Shown here: piece by piece, positions 1-9,826 of the stretch
Position numbering within the stretch: position 1 is the first letter of the stretch
Layout: each line of letters begins with the position of its first letter
The notes under the pieces: generated by a model
What the model saw: the letters and a program-made list of their open reading frames with translations, nothing else
Told to the model about the DNA's origin: nothing
Databases searched by the model: none
NCBI GenBank assembly: GCA_019022495.1
Contig: JAFEKR010000003.1
Coordinates: forward strand, 496,001-560,000
From: Epichloe hybrida
Lineage: Eukaryota > Ascomycota > Sordariomycetes > Hypocreales > Clavicipitaceae
Length of the DNA stretch: 64,000 nt
Reading direction: 5' to 3'
Program-made: the position numbers and the translations under genes

Positions 1-1055
1 TCTGGCTTTTACGGATCGTTCTCGCAATATCAGGGTTGCATATTTTTTTTTTCTCACACTCGATCCACTTCTTCTCTTGCTCTGCAACGTCACAGGGTTA
101 GGGATAGACAGACAAAGAATGGTTGGTATTGAGTAGCGTTGATTTCTTTTGCTTTACGCTCAAGGCTCGGTACGACTTGTTCAAGGCATGAACCTGACCA
201 TGACTGCCCTGGAGGTATGATGATTGGGGAGAATATATCATCCGGACGCCTGGTGCGCAAGATGTGGCCGCTTTTTGAAGAATATCCGGTCGGCTCATGT
301 ATTACTCTCGGTTTCAACTTTGTTGACACTTTCTTTCTCCTGCTCGAATAGACGGCGCTCGTCCGCTTTCTATATAGACTTGGTGGAGTTTTTTTTCAAT
401 CGCAATTTTTTCATCAATCACAGCCATCTGGAAGATATTCGCTTGTGAGACCCAAAGCCCACCATTATTGTCACGGCGACAACTCTGCCATGTCTACGGA
501 GTACATATGTATATGTATTATGTAATCCGTACTCGGCACGGATTAAACATCGAGATTTGAAGGGCCGAAAGAGCCAATCAGCAAGATGGGAAGCCAGCAA
601 GCCGCAGCGTTGCGACCCACATGGATCGGCAACCAGAGACATTGCGTTGCCCCCCTGGCCAGCTCGTCTCCTGTAGGCTGTGAGGCGGCTAGATAATAAA
701 TCGTGCCTGGTACAATTGATCCGTGCATTTCCAATCTTCAACGTTCTGGGAACTTTATCGATACAAGCATCCCCATGCCGCCGCGAACCGGACTCCCAGT
801 CGCTCATTCATCAGCTGCATCTCCAAGACATCTCCCTCACGTCGCATATCGTCTCGGAGAAACAAGCCAGTGAAGTTGCATCTCCATCAAACCGGGAGCG
901 CCTCGAAATCGCCATCGCATCGCTTCGTGGAAACCTCTCTGGTTTGCCACCGCCTGGAGCACCAAGGCTGTTTTTCCGGCCGGCGTCGAGCACCTCGAAC
1001 CTAGTGCGAGCCTCGAGCATCTCTCATCGGGAAACAGGGCAACGAGGACAACAGC
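1..1055. other. Intergenic / 5' leader of the glutaredoxin gene
   Basis: No protein gene is supported here. The short frames overlap each other on both strands and show no family features. The part from about 680 to 1055 is pyrimidine-rich and leads into the glutaredoxin start, so it probably holds its promoter and 5' UTR. A TACGGAGTA motif lies at 495-503 and a related ATCCGTACTC at about 524-533. The left edge may contain the end of a gene outside the window, but I see no evidence for that. Confidence 0.5.
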
Positions 1056-1970
1056 ATGATGCCCTCGCCACGTCGAATGCGCCTTGTCTTCCTGGCTGCC
1101 ATTGTCACCGTCGTCTTGGTCGTCTTCTACTCATCTCGGCCGAGCCCCGATGCCCGCACGATCCAGGACTTTTACCACAAAACCATGGAAGGCATGAAGA
1201 AGGATGCGCCGCCCGGGCAGGCCATCATCAATGCGAAAACGGGACAAAAGGCGGGATACATACCCGCGGACAAGGACGGCGACGGCGACGTTGACGAGGA
1301 CGACAAGAAGGCGGCCGCAGTACGACAAATGGCGCTGAAGCAGGCTGAGCAAAAGGCCAAGGAAAACGCCAACAGCAAAGGCGGCCTGAAGCCCGATGTC
1401 CCAAGCGAGGTCGTTGGCAAGGGAAGTTCAGCCGTCGGCCAGCCGAAGAAGGCAAAGATGCAAGTGGTCAACGTGCCGGGCAAGTCGACGCAGAAGACGC
1501 AGGTCAAGGCCAAGGAAACCAAGAAGGAGCACCGTGCCGAGCTTGAGCTGGACGCCATTCTCAGCAAGTCACCTGGTAAGTTTTGTTTTTCCCACAGTCG
1601 AGAACGCGTTCTTTCGACAGGGCCCAGCGTTGACATGTCCCGAAATCAAGTCGTCATCTTCTCCAAGACGTACTGCCCCCACTCCAAGAGAGCCAAGGGC
1701 GTTCTCCTCGAAAAGTACATCATCACACCGGATCCTCTTGTCGTTGAGCTCGACGAGCACCCCATCGGGCCTGCCTTGCAAGATGCGCTGTACGAGAAGA
1801 CGGGCCGCAAGACGGTGCCCAACGTTCTGGTCAATGGCATCAGCATAGGCGGCGGCGACGACGTCGTGCACCTCGACAACAACAACAAGCTTGCTGGCAA
1901 GATCAAGATGCTCGGGAAAAAGCGCCTCCAGGTCTCCGAGAGATTTACCTCGGGCGAGAAGATTCTGTGA
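1056..1970 (+). CDS. Membrane-anchored monothiol glutaredoxin (Grx6/Grx7 type)
   Basis: Exons 1056-1575 and 1651-1970 give 279 residues. The 75-bp intron has donor GTAAGT, a TTGAC branch-like site and an AAG acceptor; splicing restores the family strand S-P-V-V-I-F-S-K before the active site. Residues about 10-25 form one hydrophobic segment after a basic start, a type II signal anchor like that of the early-secretory yeast Grx6 and Grx7. A Lys/Ala-rich stalk follows. The C-terminal thioredoxin-fold domain carries C-P-H-S (Cys182), hence monothiol, then the T-V-P-N cis-proline and a G-G-G-D-D glutathione-binding turn. By family knowledge these proteins act on glutathione mixed disulfides or bind Fe-S in the ER/Golgi lumen. 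Residues 72-83 form a D-x-D-x-D-G EF-hand-like loop, which is unusual here. The intron has no in-frame stop, so retention would add 25 residues. Confidence 0.88.
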   Translation: MMPSPRRMRLVFLAAIVTVVLVVFYSSRPSPDARTIQDFYHKTMEGMKKDAPPGQAIINAKTGQKAGYIPADKDGDGDVDEDDKKAAAVRQMALKQAEQKAKENANSKGGLKPDVPSEVVGKGSSAVGQPKKAKMQVVNVPGKSTQKTQVKAKETKKEHRAELELDAILSKSPGKFCFSHSRERVLSTGPSVDMSRNQVVIFSKTYCPHSKRAKGVLLEKYIITPDPLVVELDEHPIGPALQDALYEKTGRKTVPNVLVNGISIGGGDDVVHLDNNNKLAGKIKMLGKKRLQVSERFTSGEKIL

Positions 1971-2829
1971 AGGGGGAAGATACCGAATCAACGGCTCCTT
2001 TCGCAAATTCATGATATCGCGCAACAAAATTCCCGTTAACCCATTGACCATGGCTACTTTGCGTTTGCGCTGCGCTGATTCGAGTCTGGCTAAATTCCCA
2101 AGGGCTGTGGAGCTGCGGCAGTTTCCCCATTCTCGAGTCGAGCTTGCACGACCCATTCAGCTATTTTATCATGATGCATGGGCTTTACGAGCGGGGGATA
2201 TATTTTTTTTCGGGCGTCATTGCTATGTACTGTAGAGGGTACTCCGTTCATCGAGACGAACTCCCTGTTGTGGAGGTATACCGAGCAGCAGTAAAAGAAG
2301 TATGCATTGGAGGAACGAGGTTCGTCATCACTGGGATTCATCATGTACACCTACCTGCCGCAGTATTCACATCAAATTTAAAAAAAAATCGATACCAAAA
2401 AACGGCAAAACCCCGCGTTTCTCCTCGCAGTCTTGTATACCTGGCAGAGCACACGGTGGATGGAGAATTGAATTCCTGCTCTTCATTTTACATGCCATTC
2501 ATTACCCGACGAGACGGTGCCTCTTTTGCACCATCTTATTCCCTCTTTTATGCCGAGTACGGAGTTACTGACCTCGTTGTGCAAGGGTGAAATGATGACG
2601 AGCCCATCTTCATCGTTGCATGTATAAAATCTATGCATTTGTCCGCGTCTGTTCATTCTCCCAAGACACCTCTGACACGGTACATGCAGGAATCCGATGC
2701 ACCCAGAACATGTCTTTCGCCCCTCCCAACCTCCCAAATGACAGTATCCATGCCCGGAAAGCGCCAGAAAGCTCACATCCATGCGCGTGCGCGTGCCCGA
2801 CGTTATGTACGTCCCCGTCGTGGCCGTCC
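1971..2829. other. Intergenic, 3' of the glutaredoxin
   Basis: This holds the 3' flank of the glutaredoxin gene and the lead-in to the oxidoreductase relic. No intact gene is visible. A TACGGAGTT variant of the recurring motif lies at 2558-2566. Confidence 0.45.
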
Positions 2830-3290
2830 CAGTCCGGCAGCGGTGACGTGTCGGGCTTCGGGAGGATCGCGGCGTTTGCGTTCCAGGGTAGTTTCCAGGG
2901 TGAGGAAGCACAGGAGTTACGTGACGTGACGGTGCCGTACTTTCTCGTCAGTCGCATCCCGGGGGTTCCGACGAGGCCGCCGCGACGGATCAACGTCAGC
3001 CTCTGCACCGTCTTCCACATCGCGGCGGCGCACCTGGGGCTCGAGCTGCCGTGGCCGATTTCCGGCAGCTCGCCGCGGCACGCTGGCTCCAACAATACTC
3101 GAGTGTCTGGGGCGCCAGCTCGAGCGTGGGCATCTGCGCCGTGCAGGTCCTTCCTTCGCCGCTGGGGCTACACGTCTTGTTCTCGCCGTCGCGAGCGCCA
3201 GGCACGAGGCGTATCCTCTTTTTTGGCAGCCATTCTCTCAGTCCTCGTACGTTCAAGGACCCCTCCCGGGATTCACCGGAATAGCAACAT
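2830..3290 (+). pseudogene. Remnant of a zinc-type (MDR/ToxD-like) oxidoreductase
   Basis: Two adjacent plus-strand frames together read like the middle of a fungal medium-chain dehydrogenase/enoyl reductase. In the first frame (about 2830-3060) R-I-A-A-F-A-F-Q-G is followed by V-T-V-P-Y, then S-R-I-P-G, I-N-V-S-L-C-T and H-L-G-L-E-L-P-W-P. These correspond to the 'GDRVAAF', 'RIPDGVS' and 'INVSLCT' stretches of the family. In the next frame (about 3050-3284) V-W-G-A-S-S-S-V-G-I-C-A-V-Q is the Rossmann nucleotide-binding turn, and F-K-D-P-S matches the later 'FDYKDPS'. The switch of frame near 3050-3100, the absence of a recognisable N-terminus and the loss of the C-terminal half show a decayed gene. 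The local sequence is GC-rich, so RIP is not the obvious cause. The family assignment is from memory of motifs. Confidence 0.6.
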
Positions 3291-3392
3291 CCCCGTTCAT
3301 AAAGTGGTCCACGGTATCATGCCCAACTTGGCTGTTCCACAAATCATCAGTACGGCCCAGTACATGCCCGCAAAACCTGCACCGGGACAAAC

Positions 3393-4412
3393 TCACGAAG
3401 TAAGCATGAGTCTCGTAAAATCATCACAGTCGTCCGGCCGCGCATAGATCCAGAATTCTTTGAAGTTCAGGCCCGTAATCGTAAACTGCGGCTTCTCGCG
3501 CCATGCGCGGAAGAAGTCTACCGAGCTGTTGGCGTCCCAGAGGTGGCGGGAGGCAGTATAGGTGATATTCTCGCGCCACATCCCATCATTGGCTTGTTGC
3601 CCCCATGTTAGTCGGGACTCGGGACTGGCCTCGCCCGCAGAACAAGGAGAGGGGGGGGCGGTTTGCTTACGAAATTCTGATTTGAGCATACAAGAGAGAC
3701 AGATGATGGCGTAGGAGGTGAGGAGTGTGCGGCGGGCGCTTTCGAGAAAGACCCAGGCCTGCATATGTTCTCTAAAAATCAGCACTGTGCGTCGAAAACA
3801 TGGCCACTTTGGGAGGACCACTGCGAGTGTAGATACTGACCTCCCAGGATTTTGGTGGCATCTTCTCCCTGACCAAGCCGCCGTTGCTGCACCCGCGACG
3901 TGCGTCTTCCAGTTCGACGTCATCCTGCACCTTTTTCAGGTCCTTCAGCCAGTCCAGCATGACAGCGAATCCCCTCTCGGCGGCAGCTCGCAGGCCGAGA
4001 TCTCCGTCAAAGATCCTCATCGAGTTCAAAATCAGCAGAGCCTGCACACGAGATAGTTTATCCGCGTGGCTGACAGCACGTTCGCCCTCGCGGTGGATGT
4101 CCTGACCAGCATCCATCAGCAGCCTCACGGTCCAACCTTTGTTTAAAGGGGTACACGCCGCGTACGCCGCTGATGCAGAAAACGCGGCGAGGATGGTCTT
4201 GGGTAGCTGACCCGTCCAGAGACGAGGATGCATAAAAGGGAGCGCTCTCGTCTGGGCAAAAGTCCTGTGCATGGTGGTCAGGAAGTTGACCGTGTGTCCG
4301 ATGCGGGTATTCGGGTCGTGAACGGCCAGCGGGTCAAAATCCAGACACTTGCCCTCGCAAACCTTGATGAGGGACGCGTCACGAATGGGCTGAAGCTGTT
4401 GATGAGGCGCCA

Positions 4413-4447
<35 letters not shown>

Positions 4448-4986
4448 AGAGCAGTAGGCAAGGGCGGTATGTTCAGCTTGTCCGTCGTCTCAGTGGCGAA
4501 GGGGTGCAGGTTCCAAATGTCGTCCTCGTCGGGGCCAGTCGCTTGTGCCATGAAGTCCACGATGGAGAAATCAAGTCCGCTGCTTCCATGGGTGCCGGAT
4601 CCGAGGGGGACACCAATATCGGGCTGCAGACTCTCAGGGCTAGTGTCCGCACCCGTGCCCGTGCCCAAGCTGTCCACGTCGAAGCTCATGTCAAAGTCTG
4701 GCACGTCAGAAGCACTCGCGGTCAAGGGCCAGGAGCCGGACATAGCGGAAACCAGGGACGGCCTCGCGGACTCGCCAGAGGAAGAGGTGCAAGTGCCGTG
4801 GGACGATGAGGCTCCAGGAGGTAGTTTCTGATAGACACAGTCCAGTCCCTTGGCGGAGCAGCGAGTGCATCGAGGCGTTCGCTTGTCGCAGCGCCGCTTG
4901 CCCCTCACACAGGCGTTGCAGCTCTTTTGGCGAGACGCTGCCGATGCTTTGTCGTCGAGCTTTGCGACGCCCGCGTGTGTATTCAT
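3393..4986 (-). CDS. Zn2Cys6 transcription factor
   Basis: Exons, in transcript order, are 4986-3841, 3758-3671 and 3592-3393, giving 477 residues. Introns of 82 and 78 bp were placed by frame; the second has a GACTAAC branch-like site. The N-terminus carries a binuclear zinc cluster with Cys at 23, 26, 33, 40, 43 and 50 (C-x2-C-x6-C-x6-C-x2-C-x6-C), followed by Y-Q-K. A middle acidic/Ser-rich segment and an alanine run near residues 180-193 follow. The C-terminal half has conserved pieces of the fungal regulatory region, including W-V-F-L-E-S-A-R-R-T and F-W-I-Y-A-R-P, which meet correctly only after splicing. It should be a nuclear DNA-binding regulator; its targets cannot be read from the sequence. 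It lies next to a dead oxidoreductase but not in a visible metabolite cluster. Confidence 0.87.
4412..4447 (+). repeat. CAG/GCT trinucleotide run encoding polyalanine
   Basis: A run of GCA triplets on the plus strand lies inside the Zn2Cys6 gene and encodes an alanine tract on the minus strand. It is a candidate length polymorphism. Confidence 0.9.
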
Positions 4987-6711
4987 GGCGGTGGCGGTGG
5001 CGGTGGCATATATTTGTTGCTGAGGTGGGGGAAGGAAGACGAAGACGAAGAGAAGTCGGGATTGAATTGAGCTGAACCGTTGAACCGAGTCGAATCAAGG
5101 CGTGAGACGAGATGATGCCGATTCCCCACCAAGAACCTGAGCCTCATGCCATGCCATGGTCAGCAAGTCAGCAACGGGGATCGAAAAGTCAAACGGACGG
5201 AGACATACATAATGCCCGGATGCCTCACTCTCCCGCAGGACGGGGAGAAAAAGGGGGGAGGGGGGTGGGCGGCTGCTGACGGGCCGCCGAAAGTTCCGCA
5301 ACTCCGCAACTCCGCAACTCCAGCAGGCAGCAGGCAGCGAGCAACGCAACGCAACGCAACGTGACAGTTCTACCCGGAAAATATAATTATTCTCCAGAGA
5401 CAACGGCCGTGATAACTTTGATACATTTCTTCAATCCGTGGGTGGGGGGGTTATATCCTACTCATACTCTGGCACAGCCGTGTACATTGTGCGGGCGACG
5501 CTGAGACAGACAGACAAACACTGATCACGTCACGTCACGTCACGTCACGTCACGTCGCACTGACATCATCATCACCGACGTTTTATAACACATATACCGA
5601 GTACCGGTCAATCACTCAATCAAACAAACTGACTGAATTCAAGGCAGTCAATTAGTCCCTGATACGGCCGTACGACTCCGTTCATCACATCAAAAGCTCC
5701 CTCGTGCGCCTGCCCACAGGGTCTTCCATAGCCCTGGTTCGGATCCCCTGGCGGGTTCCTCGCAATCCAAACGGTAGAAGAGAAAAAAACCCAGATTTGG
5801 GAACACATAGCAATTCAGCTCCTCTGATGATACAAGGGCCCTTTTTCCTGGTCGAGTGGGTTCCACCCCTCCCGTTCTAGATATTATTTTGGGTATATAC
5901 TGTGCCACTGTAGGCGTCTCGCTGTGACCTGGCCGCCACAGTCACATTATATTCCTTGCATAACGCAGCAATCCCGCGTCTGCTTCTTTATGACACATTC
6001 GGCTTCGCGGTTAAGTCGGCCCCCTCGACGATTGCATTCGCGGCGATGATGCCAACTTTGCGCATCGCGGACCGCCCGGGGCCTTGACATCGTCGTGTTT
6101 TGTTCCTTTTCCGTAGCATCAGCAGGCGGCCGTCATCGAAACCCAAGCTCCTGGAGGTTGGAAGACCTTGGTCAGAACCATAAACATGGTCAACGTGAAT
6201 GCGAAGTTGCCGACCGCTCGGTAAGCTGGCGTCAGCAGTCACAATGCACTAGTCCTCGGCTCACCGAAGCCATGAGAGTATTCCCAGCATAAACGCATGA
6301 GAGAATTGCCAGCATAAATGCAGAGATATGAGAAGAAAGATGACTCAGAAGAGACGACGACGAGGAGAACAAGATTTAGAAGAAGAAAAAGTCTCCGAAC
6401 CAAATGGAAGAAAGTAGTCTAGTAACACACACAAAGAAGCTGGGCAAATTTCGAATTGAGGCTGATACTCAGGCGCAGCTCTGTTTCTGATTGTCTCCCA
6501 GTTGCGGCCCTGTGATGGGTGATTTGTGAGGTCATATCTTTTACGCCTGTCGTCAAATCGTCATATCATGCATTATTTTTTTTCTATTCCTTTTCCAATG
6601 CAGACATTGGAGATTGAGAAAAGAGAGGTGAAACTGGTTTCGTACTGAGCGACAGACAAGGACGAGACTGCGCATGCAAGATGACAGAAGCCGCCATCAT
6701 GTTCAGTATTC
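4987..6711. other. Intergenic between the Zn2Cys6 and bHLH genes
   Basis: This is the upstream region of the Zn2Cys6 gene and the 3' flank of the bHLH gene. It contains a GC-rich G-run area at about 5240-5275, AACTCCGC and CAACG repeats at 5295-5360, and the CACGT array at 5526-5555. Short coherent-looking minus-strand frames near 5620-5808 and 6125-6240 are too short to call. Confidence 0.5.
5526..5555. repeat. (CACGT)6 pentamer array
   Basis: Six perfect head-to-tail copies of CACGT stand about 540 bp upstream of the Zn2Cys6 start. Each junction gives ACGTCA, the bZIP/CRE-like half-site TGACGT on the other strand, and the E-box half CACGT. It could be a multi-site operator or a simple microsatellite. 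Confidence 0.9.
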
Positions 6712-8493
6712 CTAGTACCTCTCTTGTCGGTAGCCATTGACTCGGGGAGCATCGTATTGAACGCCCGTCATGGAATCTGGCCCATTGTGAATGGATCGAA
6801 GTGGCGGCAGCTCGGTTCGGTTGGTGCTGACGTATGCATCGTTTCCATAGGTCGTGGATTGTGAATTTTGGGGCGGTAGTGCCGGCGCGGGGGCCGCTGG
6901 GGGCGGTGCCGGCGAACCCTGTTGAGCATGTCCTGTCGAGCTCAATTCCCCTCGCAGTTGAGCGCTTTCCATGCGCATCTTCTGAAGCTCGCGGCGCAGC
7001 ATTTCATTCTCGGAGGCGGCCGTGTTGTAATGCGTCTGGAGCACACGAATATGATCAGTCTGCCGTTGGTGTTCGGCAATGGCTGTGTTGGACACACGAG
7101 TTAGCGCATCAGTCATCTTCTTCTTCTCCTCTTCTTCTCGGTTCTCTGCACACCCCCAAACTGTCCAACTATTTACCTTTGGTGAGGATTTCCCATTTTG
7201 ATGCCTTGGACCCGCGCTCTTGCGGCATCAGATCTCTCAATTGGTCGAAAAGCTCCTTCATTTCCGTTCGTCTCTTCCGCTCGGCGAGCTTGTGGCTGAC
7301 TCTCAATTCAGGGGTTCGACTGTAGGGCTGTGAGCCTGGCGGTCCATTGCATTCTTCAGCTTGCAGGTCGCTCAGCTGCTTATGCTGCATGGTGTGGTGA
7401 TGGACTGGGGGGAATTCGTTGGAGACGCTGGACATGTGCGCGTACTCGGGGCCATCCTCGAGTCTGCGCTGGCCGGGAGGAAGCCTTGACTCGGTCGTGA
7501 ACTGGCTGCTCGCGATAGATTCTGTAACGCTGCTGCGACGAGAGTCATCGTAGTGACCAGGAGGCCCGACTCGTTGGATCTCTTCCTCGGGGAAAGCCCA
7601 AGCCTGACCCTTTGTTGGCTCAGCAGCTCGGGCTATATGGCTGGTGGCGGGCCCGGTGATGGCTGGTGCAGTCTTGACTACCTTTGGTTCGACCGGGTTC
7701 CGTTCAGCACTTGGTTGGTAGCCATTTGAAATCCGGTGTACCGAGAGAGACTCCAGGCCAGATCGGGGATTCCGTTGCGAGTGGAGAGTATTTTGGATGG
7801 ATGACGTGGATTGGTTGTTGCTGACGTACGGAGAGGAACCCAGGCGCATGTCGCTGATTCCCTGGTTGATTCTGCTGTCTACGCTCTCGCGCCTGGGTCC
7901 TCCGGCAGCAGCAAGGTGCTCTCCCAGAGTAGCCCCGTTGTACATTTGGGAATCGGTGGATAGCGGCCGATCAAACCGACGGTCGTTGTTGGAGGACGAC
8001 GTGGGAGAAACCATGGAAGCGACGCTCATGTTACTAGCTGAAGGAGAAACGAGTGCTTGGGGAACCATGTTGGTCGCGATCGGGGAGGGAGTCTTGTCTG
8101 CCAGCGAGGACTGATATCCAGACCCTGCTGGACTGAGTCCATTCACATTGAAGGACGCAGCTGAAGTGTCTGAAGACATGCACATCTTGTTAGTCAATTG
8201 CCCTCGAGACGTATCAAATTCCGCTGTGCATAGGCGGGCGTTTATGCAGAAAAGTTGGGGAGAGAAAGAGGAAGAGAAGACATGACAAGCTTCAGAAAGA
8301 GACAAGACGTACGTTTGCTGGACATTTCTGCGGTCGAGTAGAAGCCGGAATCCCGTAGATGTAGCGGAGGGTGGCCATTGGTCGGCGGTTGATCATCACT
8401 GTTCAAGATGTTGTTCAATCCGGCCACCTTGGGTGGCACGTTTGACAGTGAATTTTGAGTCTCCATAGTTGTTGGAAACGGGTTTTGTGTCAA
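6712..8493 (-). CDS. bHLH transcription factor
   Basis: Exons are 8493-8313, 8169-7177 and 7082-6712, giving 514 residues. A second in-frame ATG at 8466 is an alternative start. Introns of 143 and 94 bp were fixed by phase; the second has a GCTAAC branch site and joins I-L-T-K to A-I-A-E-H inside helix 2. The basic region near residue 353 reads H-K-L-A-E-R-K-R-R, the H5-E9-R13 pattern of bHLH proteins that bind CACGTG. The HLH (R-D-L-M-P-Q ... K-W-E-I-L-T-K) follows, then a leucine/glutamate-rich helix resembling a zipper. The long N-terminal part is Ser/Pro/Asn-rich and probably disordered. I recognise the class but not the exact orthologue, so no symbol is given. It is followed upstream by the largest gene-free stretch of the window, as is common for regulators. 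Confidence 0.88.
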
Positions 8494-9126
8494 TCAAGCT
8501 TGGTCGCGAAGCAGCTGCTGCTTCCGTTGCGTCACTTCTCATTCACTCTGGTCTGCTCCCTACGAAAGGATGTGAAGAACTACCAGGTGGGCGCAGCTGC
8601 TCGAGTCGCAAACGTTTCGAAAGCCCCGTATTTGAGGGAGGACCGAATCGGAAGGCCAATGCTTGAACGAGAGGCGAATTGTAATAACCGACGACTTGCC
8701 AGCTGAGAGATTGGTGGTTCTGGTATGAATTTTTTTTCGGTAGGTGAGGTGGTCCGAGGTCGAACGCTGTACAGTCGCTGGGGCTTGAGCAACGAGCCGA
8801 GACGTTGCCAGAGTGAAAGCACCTACGTAAGAGGCGGGATATGGAGATGACTATTCGCGAGAGAGCATGTCACAATCGAGGCGGCGGATCTGCTGGCTTT
8901 GGTAAACGTCGAAAGATGAGCCGCGCGAGACTGGGGAGGTGCTGGCGCAGGAACGAAGTCCGCAAATGATTCAACGTCGAGGCGCACTCAAGGCGTGTCG
9001 ACGGAAGTGATGAGAAAGGGATACACAAAGGTGCATCACCCACGAGGGCGTGTTCCAGGTCAACGAGCGAAGAAGGTGAATTCGAAGCAACACAGGCTAG
9101 GCGTACAGGCGAGTTTGTGACGGTAG

Positions 9127-9130
<4 letters not shown>

Positions 9131-9159
<29 letters not shown>
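9131..9159. repeat. Poly(A) run of 29
   Basis: An uninterrupted run of 29 adenines lies about 640 bp upstream of the bHLH start (poly-T on the gene's own strand). It may exclude nucleosomes or mark a retroposed tail, but no element body is attached. Confidence 0.9.
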
Positions 9160-9161
<2 letters not shown>

Positions 9162-9664
9162 AGAGGAGGAGGATGAAGCGAGGAGACTTTGGCATGGAGC
9201 AACTCGAGGACGTCCAGTCTGCACTGCAAGTGATCCGCCCAGTCTTTGACAGCGGATGGGCAGTGGAACATCCCAGTTGAGCCTACTTTAGTGGAGGTGG
9301 CGCCGCTAGTAAGCTACATGTGTACATGGTCGCCGCTGGACGAGGGTTTGCACAGTGCAGCGTACGGAGTACCTTTGCATGCTCCGCAGCGTAGCACAAA
9401 AAGCTGCATGTACCAGACCAGAACCAGACATGTACCGATCGCCAAGAGTGCGCACGCTCTCGTCCACTACCACCGCCGCTTACTAATTATCACTACATGT
9501 GTATGGAGTACGGAGTACATGCGTGCATGCGATAAGATGCGGGCAAGACGCAGCGGAGCCATGGGTAGGTGATCTGGGAGAACTTTCGTCATGGTCGCCT
9601 GGGTCGGGTCGGAGAAGGGCCATGCTCGCCAGTACGGACTTGCAATTGGTGCACTGTTCCACGC

Positions 9665-9691
9665 GATACCACCGATACCACCGATACCACC
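9665..9691. repeat. GATACCACC x3 tandem repeat
   Basis: Three perfect 9-bp copies. Confidence 0.85.
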
Positions 9692-9765
9692 AGACAGGGG
9701 AGGGGACATTTGGACAGCGTGCTAACGGGGGAAGGTGGGCGGGCCAGGGGTGTGGGTGGGGGGGG

Positions 9766-9826
9766 TATGGGTGAGATGGGTGAGATGGGTGAGATGGGTG
9801 ATGAGATGGGTGATGAGATGGGTGTG
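9766..9826. repeat. GGGTGAGAT / GGGTGATGAGAT minisatellite
   Basis: About six mixed copies of a 9-bp and a 12-bp unit (GGGTGAGAT and GGGTGATGAGAT) follow a G-rich stretch. The longer unit looks like a 3-bp expansion of the shorter. Confidence 0.85.

Noticed and set aside
1576..1620. A shorter 45-bp intron in the glutaredoxin gene (acceptor GACAG)
   Set aside because: It would keep frame but leave ten extra residues before the conserved S-P-V-V-I-F strand, while the 75-bp intron gives the exact family sequence and has a branch-like site.
2620..3447. A 275-codon open frame on the plus strand
   Set aside because: It overlaps the oxidoreductase relic, but only its middle resembles the family and the essential Rossmann turn is in another frame, so it is not an intact gene.
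5690..5775. A possible tRNA, from a GGTTCGGATCCCC stretch resembling a B box
   Set aside because: The T-arm stem does not pair and no acceptor stem or A box is found at the right distance.
5620..5808. A 62-codon minus-strand frame with N-P-P-G-D-P-N-Q-G-Y-G-R-P
   Set aside because: It has no recognisable family, no signal peptide of normal form and no support from splice sites.
6125..6240. A short hydrophobic minus-strand frame (N-F-A-F-T-L-T-M-F-M-V-L-T)
   Set aside because: It looks like a membrane segment, but only about 35 codons lie between stops and no flanking exon could be joined.
8870..9271. A 133-codon minus-strand frame with a phenylalanine run
   Set aside because: The frame is held open by the 29-bp poly-A run and has no family features; it overlaps the probable bHLH leader.
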